Assembly: GCA_035578155.1 (NCBI GenBank)
Contig: JAPWDM010000001.1
Coordinates: forward strand, 78,923,425 to 78,987,424
Origin: Brachynemurus nebulosus
Taxonomy: Eukaryota; Arthropoda; Insecta; Neuroptera; Myrmeleontidae
Reading direction: 5' to 3'
DNA: 64,000 nucleotides
Of the stretch, positions 56,348 to 64,000 are shown piece by piece; the first letter of the stretch is position 1, and every line of letters starts with the position of its first letter. The translations under genes were made by a program, and so were the position numbers. The notes beneath the pieces are model-generated. The model saw only the letters and a list, made by a program, of their open reading frames with translations, had not been told where the DNA came from and searched no databases.

Positions 56348-59270
56348 ATGAATATCAAGGTCCTTCAGATCAACCTGGGTCGAAGTTATGTTGCACACGA
56401 ATTGGCACATGCGGTGGAAATGAGGAGGAAAGTAGATCTTATGATTATTAACGAACCAAATAAGAAACTAACTAATAAAAACAGTTGAATTCATGACCAT
56501 TTATACAATGTAGCGGTTTGGGTGATCAATAAGAACATAGGTATTCAATCCAGCACATCTCACGAAGATTTCGTAGAAATAGTGTTTGGGGCCTATATGG
56601 TCTATGGCATATATTTGTCACCTAACATATCGTTTGGGCAGTACAGTAACAAAGTTGAAGTATTAATGAACAGAATATTAGCTGACGGTAAGGAATCAAT
56701 CATTGCAGGTGACATAAATGCGAAATCGGTTATGTGGGAGTCACCAGTGCAAGACAATAAGGGGAGTTTGTGGATGGAGTGGTTGTCCATGATGGACACC
56801 GCAGTACTGAACAACGGACAGCCTACGTTCATGAGACGCGGCAGCGTCTCTCATATTGACGTCACTCTAGCCACAAACAGGATAGCCGTGGAAATTATGG
56901 GATGGGAAGTATAGGAAGATGACACCCTTACGGATCACAGGTATATATCTTACGACATTGCCACAGCTGGAAACAACAAAAAGAGTTTAAAAAGAAAGCT
57001 GATATTCGCTCCTAATTGGGATGCCTTTACAGATGCTCTTGAGTTAGTTATAGGAACAAGACAGAGATTACAGCAAAAAACATGCAGAGAGCCATCGAAA
57101 TAGCGTATAAAGACTGTCAGTACATACAAGATGGTAAGAAAGTCCTCTATCCTTACTGGTGGAGTAAAGATATATACGAAATGAGAGTCAAATGTAGAAA
57201 GCTGCGACGTAGTATGACAAGGGCGTCTAGAATTAATAACAAAAATAGCATCAGGGAAGCAACTGCGATATATAAAGAAGCTAAGAAGCAGCTGGGTAAG
57301 GAGATAAGGAGAAGTAAAAGGGAGCATTGAAATGACGTGTGCGACGAACTGAACAACGACATTTGGGGAAAGGGATACCAAATTGTGGCAAAAAACCTCC
57401 CCTCTGTTCCATATAATATTTCACAGGAAAGAAAACGAGAGATAATATATGAACTGTTTCCAGAAACCGAAGTATACGATTATCCAAGAACATGCGGTAA
57501 AAGTACACCATTCACGGAACAATAATTAGAAGAGGCAGTACAGATACTTAAAATGCATAAGGCTCCAGGGCCGGATGGGGTTCCTCCAAAGGCTATCAGG
57601 AAAGCATATGAGACCATTCCATCTAATATTGTTTGTAATGAATAATTTGCTGCCCGAATGTACCTTCCCGGGCATCTGGAAGGTAGCTAAGATGGTGCTA
57701 ATAGCTAAACCAAATAGACCGCCGGAGTTCATATCGGCCAATAATCGGCCAGTTCATATCGGCCAATATGTTTATTAAACTCCATGGGGAAGTTATATGA
57801 AATACTTCTTAAAAACAGATTGGTTAAAGAGATCGACACAAAAGGATGTTTTCATGACAGACAGTATGGATTTAGGAAGGTAAGAAGTACCGGACAAGCT
57901 CTTAAAGCGGTACAAAATATAGTCTGAAGGGATTCGAAAATCTGGTGCGTACTGGTTACTTTCGATGTGCAAAATGCATTTAACACTGCCTCACATGAGT
58001 ATATCATGGACGCTACTAAAAAGAAAGGTATTTTGTTGTATTTATCCAACTCTATTGCGGAATATCTACGCGAAAGAGTCGTTAGAGTCGACAAAGAGAA
58101 ATACATAGTTCGAGCGGGGGTTCCACAGGGTTCGGTTTTAGGACCAACACTGTGGAACTTGATGTACGACAAGGTACTATCATTAACATTAGAAGGAGAC
58201 TTGACACTGATAGGCTTCGCCGATGATCTAGCGATGGTCGTGAAAGCAAAGGACAAGGCGAATATGATGAAATGTGTCGAATAAAATTCCAGGATAGTTG
58301 AAAACTGAATAAATACTCATGGATTAAAAATTGCTTCACATAAGACAGAGGCTGTAGTTATCAGAGGCCCAACGAAAAGAAGGGAAATAAGATTTAGAAT
58401 GTTAGGTATGGATATATTACCCCTTAAAGAAGCAAGATGTCTAGGTGTATACTGGGATGAATGGTGGACCTTCGGAAGATATGTGACCAAGGTCACAAAA
58501 AAGGCGATCGAGAAGGTGACTAGGATCAATAGGTTGTTTAGAAACATAGGTGGGCCATACAGTATTAAGCGCCGGTTACTTAGTGGAGTGGTACATTCGA
58601 TCATCTTATATGCCGGCCCAGTATGGCACCAAGTATTGGATGTGAAGAAATATGCGAATATGTTGGAACAAACACAAAGGATGGCATTACTAAGAACAAT
58701 AATGGGGTACCGAACTGTTTCTACCGAAGCCGTCCAAGCGATTGCAGGAGTACTTCCAATCGACTTGCTGATACATCAGAGGACGAAGATTTATGAGTGC
58801 CGGCAGTCCGGTTCAGATGTTGCAAGGAATGAAATCGAGCAAGAATCTCTTGCCGTCTGGCAGAGAAGGTGGGAGGAGAATGCTCGCGGTACGGTAGAAT
58901 GGACGAGAAGGTTAATAAAGGATATTGTCACATGGCACAATTGTAGGCATCGGCAAATCAACTATTGGATTACTCAGTTCCTTACGGGTCACGGTTCATT
59001 CAATACTTACTTATTCCGCATTGGTAAGAGACCGAACGCAGACTGCTGTTACTGTGGAGAAAAAGATACGGTCGAGCACTCTATTTTCGTATGTGTATGA
59101 TGGGAATTTAAAAGGAGAAGGTGGGGTGAGCTGGTAGATAATTTAAATCCCGACAACATAATTGTTGAAATGTTATCTACACGAGAAAAGTGGCAGCAGA
59201 TAATGAATTTTATAATAGATATCTTATCGAATAAGGAGGTTGAGTTAAGAGAATATCAGGGGTCGGAGGA
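56348..59270 (+). pseudogene. R1-clade LINE ORF2 (endonuclease, RT, C-terminal knuckle)
   Basis: It begins MNIKVLQINLGRSYVAHELA, an AP-like endonuclease start, with NEP, GDINAKSVMWESP (about 56709), MRRGSVSHIDVTLA and DHRYISYDI. Stops fall at about 56488 and 56914. RT motifs: PGPDG at about 57572, the LVTFDVQNAFNTA catalytic strand at about 57955, VPQGSVLGPTLWN at about 58120 and FADD at about 58220. The thumb and tail are open from 58399 to 59100 and end with the knuckle CCYCGEKDTVEHSIFVC. After one stop the tail continues to about 59270. Between 57100 and 57570 the frame is broken many times, and a short local duplication (TTCATATCGGCCAATA, 57728-57775) interrupts the RT. Order and motifs fit R1-clade elements. 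Confidence 0.85.
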
Positions 59271-59405
59271 GGTGTATAGACAATCATTACGTCCGACATC
59301 ATTATGTCTAACGATGGCCCCAGACATAATGAAGACGGAACTAAAAAGGGGGTTTTTAGTGGGTACACCAGCTCTTGCACAACCCAGCTGGGAATCCTAC
59401 ACTAT
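59271..59405 (+). other. 3' UTR of the R1-clade LINE
   Basis: It contains TTTTTAGTGGGTACACCAGC and GGGAATCCTACACTATGC, resembling the short conserved 3' UTR of R1-type elements. The next LINE fragment begins directly after, with no poly-A seen. Confidence 0.45.
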
Positions 59406-59925
59406 GCTTATAAAAAGTTTTCCTCTCTTCCTGTTCAGCTCTTTTATGTCATTACTGGCGAATTCTAAATGTAATTCTTGGGAGACAAGGCTCCAACTCT
59501 TCAATTCAATTATAATGAATACCTTGTTATATTGCGCACCTGTATGGGCTCTACAATACACGGACCTAACGTTTGCTAATGCTACCAAGAAACACACCTA
59601 ATTATATGGTTAGATTAGAAGCTAACCAATTAAAGATCGAATTTCAAGTATTAAAGCAGACTCTTAATTGGTGGGTTAAAATTTTAGAAATGGAGGCCAA
59701 CAGGTTACCCAAGGAATGTTTTAAAAGACTAGTAGATTTAAGCAGAAGTCAGGGATCAGTACTGAAATATAACTGGGCTACATAGTTATACGGATATTTG
59801 GAAAGAAACAGAATATTCGTTTCTGTGGCAAAATCAAAAATATACAAGAAATTCGTAACAATATCCCAAATATTTTAGATACTTATGCGACTTTGTTGAG
59901 AGAAGATGATAGAACTCGGCTCTGG

Positions 59926-59928
<3 letters not shown>
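59406..59928 (+). pseudogene. LINE reverse transcriptase tail (second LINE family)
   Basis: It reads SLLANSKCNSWETRLQLFNS, IIMNTLLYCAPVWALQY, then after a shift LPRNTPNYMVRLEANQLKI, TLNWWVKILEMEANRLPKEC and LKYNWAT. It is the same family and region as 36128-36743. After stops it decays through YGYLERNRIF and ends at the (TA)n array where the mariner-type element is inserted. Confidence 0.7.

Positions 59929-60006
<78 letters not shown>
59929..60006. repeat. (TA)n microsatellite
   Basis: About 39 TA units directly touching the left arm of the mariner-type element. Confidence 0.95.
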
Positions 60007-60007
<1 letters not shown>

Positions 60008-61841
60008 GATATCCCTTGGAAGGATGAAAGACCAGCTTATGCCTGACCAGAATATCAAAATATCGTTGGTTTTCAAGATATTAGCACTTTTATGGATTTC
60101 GGGAAAATTGACAATTTTGACCAGATTTTCGAGTACCACAGCTGCAATTTTTATTATGCAACCCTGAGAGTCCTTTGTAGATTAAAATCCAAAGTAAGGG
60201 TAATAGACCTAATATCTTGGAAAAAATAAACCCTTTTAGGCCTATCCATACCTAAATTTTTTTTATTAGCTAAGTTTGACTCTTTATACGGTAAAAGAAA
60301 TATACCACCTTACCCGGGCAAGTTATGTTAAAAGACTTTACCTCGCTTTATTTTAGAAAAAAAGGTATTGCTATTTTACATCAAAAAAAGGGCATTGTAA
60401 AATTATTTCAATAATTACTTCCAAATTATTTCAGTTACTTGCAGACACTTTTGTGCCTGCGTAAACCGAAAATAGTTGATGATCGAAGATAGAAGATAGA
60501 TAGTCGATACATATTGGTATGCAAATGTTGCTTCCTCGTGACTACGCTAATCATGTTTAATTTTACCGAAGTATGTTACAAAAGCATAGAAAAAATCTAG
60601 AATTCCTAGGTAAAATTTTATGGACGAACGAAGGTACATTCAAAAAGAATGGATTCATTAACACGCACAATCTTCATAGTCGTGCGATCGAAAATTCACA
60701 TTCAATTACGAGAAAGAGGGTCACAATATCACTTTAAGGTAAATTTATGGATCGGAACACTGAACGGCCAAATAATCGATCCGTTCTAGGCCATGGGTCT
60801 GGGAATCTGAGCGGCGAAATTTTTAGAAAATAGACAGGTTTTTAGAAAATAGACTCCCTAATCTTTTAGAAAATATTTCTTTGGCCACACGCAGAGTATG
60901 GTGGCTTCCAAACGATGGCTGTTCAACTCATTATGCACGTAAAGTAAGAAATTTTTCAATCCAAGCTTACCCTCAGAGATGAATCAGTCGTCTTGGTCCC
61001 ATATTGTGACCACTTCGATTTCCGGACTTAAACCCAATAGACTATTTCTACTGGGATTGCTTAAAAAAAAGTCTGTGCGAAACCAGTAAATAATCGCATT
61101 AATGAATTCGACTTCTCCGCATTCGACTTGTCGGCAGAGAATCTGAATACATTTGATTTTCAATATTATGTTTAATTTCAAGTAAGTATCCGTACATACT
61201 TTAATTTGTATAGCATAGTATTTTCGAATTCCTATTTTTTTTTTTTTTTGTTATTGTCACTATCTATCTCACTCTAACCAATGTAAAGCTACTACCTACC
61301 CACTTTCTTCGGTTTACTCAGGCGCAAAAGTGTCTGCAAGTGACTGAAATAATTTGAAAGTAATTACTAAGATAATTTCACAATAACCTTTTTTTACAGT
61401 AAAATAGCAGTAACTTTTTTTCTAAAGTAAAGCGAACCTAATGATGGACCATTTTGAAGATTACAATAAATGAGCAATCTTCTAACATAACTTGGCCGGG
61501 TAATACGGTATATTTATTTTACAGTATGAAGAGTCAAACTTAGCTAATAAGAAACGATTTAGGTATCAATCGGCTTAAAAGGGTTTATTTTTTCCAGTAT
61601 ATTGGGTCTATTACTCTTACCTTGGATTGTGATCTACCAAAGAGCCCTTCAGAGTTGCGTAGTAAAAATTAGAATTTCAATAAATTAGGTCTTGCAGCTG
61701 TGGTACTCGAAAATCTGATCAAAATTGTTGATTTTCCCGAAATCCATAAACCGAATCCCGAAACCAACGATATTTTGATATTCTGGCCAGACATGAAATG
61801 GTCTATCCACCTTCCGAGGGATATCGGTGAGTTTTGGGACA

Positions 61842-61844
<3 letters not shown>
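60007..61844 (+). mobile_element. Mariner-type transposon with about 480-bp inverted ends
   Basis: The left arm (60007-60485) and right arm (about 61305-61844) are inverted copies with moderate divergence. Matched phrases include CGATATCCC with GGGATATCG, CGAGTACCACAGCTGCA with TGCAGCTGTGGTACTCG, and GTTATGTTA-type blocks. The right end extends 18 bases further, to (reverse complement) CAGTGTCCCAAAACTC at the TA array. The left end lacks these, so its first bases were lost into the (TA)n array. The middle encodes a broken DDE transposase. Very long inverted ends are unusual for the family. Confidence 0.8.
60610..61090 (+). pseudogene. Mariner-superfamily DDE transposase remnant
   Basis: I see KILWTNEGTFKKNGFINTHN, in which the first catalytic Asp of the WTDE motif is Asn, then a decayed VNLWIG block and NLSGEIF. 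It continues LLENISLATRRVWWLPNDGC with STHYARKVRNF (second Asp in NDG) and finally FPDLNPIDYFYWDCLKK (third acidic position). The order matches a group of insect Tc1/mariner-type transposases with an SPDLNP-D motif. Several stops and frameshifts occur and the N-terminal HTH region is missing, so it is inactive. Confidence 0.75.

Positions 61845-61923
<79 letters not shown>
61845..61923. repeat. (TA)n microsatellite
   Basis: About 39 TA units with one AAA interruption, directly at the right end of the mariner-type element. Confidence 0.95.
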
Positions 61924-61926
<3 letters not shown>

Positions 61927-64000
61927 ACAATGTTGAAATTGAGGTTGAGAAGTCGATCTAACAATGTAAAAGATTTTTATAAAGGATGGCCAAATTTATT
62001 GTTTTTTAGCATTCTTTGGATTTTTAGTAGTATAAAATCGAAAAGAGTTTTTTTCTTTTCTAATTTTTTTTTGTTTTTAAATTGTTCATTTTTTTCATGT
62101 AGATTACGAAAAATAATATCAGAAGTTGATATACCCACGTTAAAAAACTTTATGAACGATTATTCCTAAAAGCTTCACATTTTTATCCGTTTAAAGCCAT
62201 AAAACGATCAAAAATAATCATTTTTATTTATTTCTGTGACTCTAATCATTAATCCGCCGTAATGACGAACATTTTAAAAAAAATCATCCAAATTGGTCCT
62301 TTAATTTTTTATTTATAGCCAAAAACTAGGTGACCGTGAAAGTGAACAATTACCATATTTTCTAGCACAATACTTATTAATTATTTCTGTATAGGTAAAT
62401 ATTACTTTTATTTATAAATTAATATTGAATTTACAAAAATATTATAAACTATTGAATACAAAGATTTATTTTAAAGAATTATGTCATTTCCCGTCTTACC
62501 TCAACTGGTTGACAGCTCAACACGCAGACGCAAAATGCCTGACCCTTGTTTGAAATTACTTCAGTTGTTGCTACAGTCGATTACGGAAAATGCAATTTAC
62601 CTAATTAATTATATAAAAATATATAAATTAGATGTATTAATCAGTTCAATAATAGTATAATATACATTTAAATCTTATGTGATAATGTTAAAGTGTTCTA
62701 AAAATGGAATAATTGTAATTCTTGTGAATCATTTTTAGTGGATTTTTTAGTTTCTGTTTATGTAAATTAAATTGATCTAATTTGTGATTTCTAAAAATAT
62801 ATAAAAACTGAAACATAATTATTTTTATTTACTGTGGTTTTTTGTAACAAAAATGTGTACTATATAAGAAATTTTGAAAAAAACATTTGGCTTTAACGGA
62901 AAAACAGGCACCATAAATTTATCTATCACAGTTCATTTCATTAAATTGTAATTCAACTAAGGAAAATAAAATAAAAATATTATAAATATTGTGTATTATT
63001 TTATTAGTTTATTAATATGATTTTTATTATTTAATTATTCGTTTACATAATTTATTTTCAAATTATTTATACGTATGTATAACAAAGATAAAGTGCAATG
63101 AGTAATGCCACATAATGTTTAGAAAAAATAACCTAAAAATGTATAAAATTAAAGTAATTCGGAATTCTATTCAAAATTACTTCTGTATTGTGCTTCATTC
63201 TGTTTTCCATACGAGTTTTAAGTAGTTTCTAAACTAACCTGCAGGCTTTGTAATACTCTTGTTAATTTTAGAAAAATTAAAAAGATACATTATCCCTCCC
63301 CTTAAACATTACGTAGATATAATTGACAATCAATCTTATCATAAAATTAAGTTGTAATATGTCCTTGAAAATAATTTTTTCCACTTTAATTTAGATTTTA
63401 TCCCTAAAAATATAGGGCCACCAATCATGAAAACGAAGATTGTTTCCAAAATATTGCCACTATGAAAAAATGTAGGAAAATAGAACAACTATGTGAAAAA
63501 GTTGTTTTTCACAATGTTTATTTTCAGTTTCCACATTAAATTTTTCTAAAGCGATTCAAATTCAAAACTGTTAATCATAGAATCTGTCATTACGAATTTT
63601 GACACAAACATGGATAGTATAAACCGCATAAACGGAAAAAATTCAAATTTTCAAATTTCTGCCCAAGTTCATATTTTAAATTTAATTATTATAAATGATT
63701 TATTTACATATTAAATTTATCAACAGAATTATTTAATATTTGAATCTAATCTAAATGTAATATTTATAAAATTTTATTGAAAAATTTAATCTTATAAAAT
63801 TTTTCTAGAATAATTGAATTATAGTTAGCTAGAATATATTTGTTATTTATATGTCAAAATACATATTTTTATTATATTATGTTTCCTTCACACAATAAAA
63901 AGTGTAAATTAGACGCCCGTAAATGTTTTTTTTTTTAACTTAGTAATAAAAAAATAAATAGATGTTATGTTTTCAGCAAATTTTAGTGATATTTAAAAAT
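61924..64000. other. AT-rich sequence
   Basis: Nothing recognised. A 111-codon frame overlapping the TA array at 61834-62169 is generic Phe/Ser/Lys sequence. Confidence 0.4.

Noticed and set aside
57526..58604. Several minus-strand open frames of 70-134 codons
   Set aside because: They are antisense shadows of the LINE reverse transcriptase.

Overview
This window looks like intergenic and intronic DNA from an insect. It is very AT-rich and holds (TA)n arrays, degenerate TTAGG-like sequence, and transposon families typical of arthropods: R1, Jockey-like and RTE-like LINEs, Bel/Pao, Penelope, mariner, pogo/jerky, hAT, a TTAA-site element and a Polinton remnant. I see no bacterial operon, rRNA gene, CRISPR array or intact mobile-element gene. 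The only well supported host coding sequence is one 137-bp exon of a carbonic anhydrase-related protein (13329-13465, minus strand), so part of the window is probably intron of that gene. The order of insect cannot be told.

0-12 kb. A decayed SWIM-finger repeat gene is followed by a pogo/jerky-type transposase fragment, a six-copy 71-bp tandem repeat and a 633-bp near-perfect palindrome set between (TA)n arrays. Next comes a layered nest. An RTE-like LINE (6232-8852) was hit by an internally deleted pogo-like transposon (6597-7549), is split by a (TA)n array (8565-8665), and is followed by a 3-bp-TSD MITE (8856-11659). That MITE was itself hit by a poly-A retroelement in minus orientation (9648-11609), with a 14-bp target duplication.

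12-32 kb. The host exon is followed by a LINE ORF1 remnant and a member of an amplified gene family of unknown function. Two sister MITEs occur at TTAA sites (19982-20840 and 24619-25472); the second splits a Bel/Pao remnant. A long decayed Jockey-like LINE (about 26.5-29.7 kb) has lost its reverse transcriptase. Diverged 160-bp repeats and a tandem duplication carrying (TA)n arrays follow.

32-52 kb. A Penelope-like element (32337-34583) has inverted flanking repeats with decayed hammerhead-ribozyme motifs. Two more pieces of the Jockey-like LINE follow, with repeated RNA-like stem-loops in the 3' UTR. Then come several MITEs (38334-39801, 42004-42192, a hAT element at 42614-42995), a mariner N-terminus, a Polinton DNA polymerase remnant and a piece of another repeated insect family.

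52-64 kb. The longest open frame in the window is a Penelope reverse transcriptase with a GIY-YIG domain (52000-53706, minus), with a hammerhead core at 51601-51640. A nearly full-length but broken R1-clade LINE (54470-59405) follows, just after TTAGG-like sequence. A second LINE tail and a mariner-type transposon with roughly 480-bp inverted ends (60007-61844) complete the array. The last 2 kb show nothing recognisable.

The most distinctive structures are the recurring stem-loop module shared by retroelements on both strands (9958-11159 and 35192-35972), whose paired bases change together, the hammerhead motifs of the two Penelope elements, and the repeated placement of (TA)n arrays at the ends of TA-targeting transposons.
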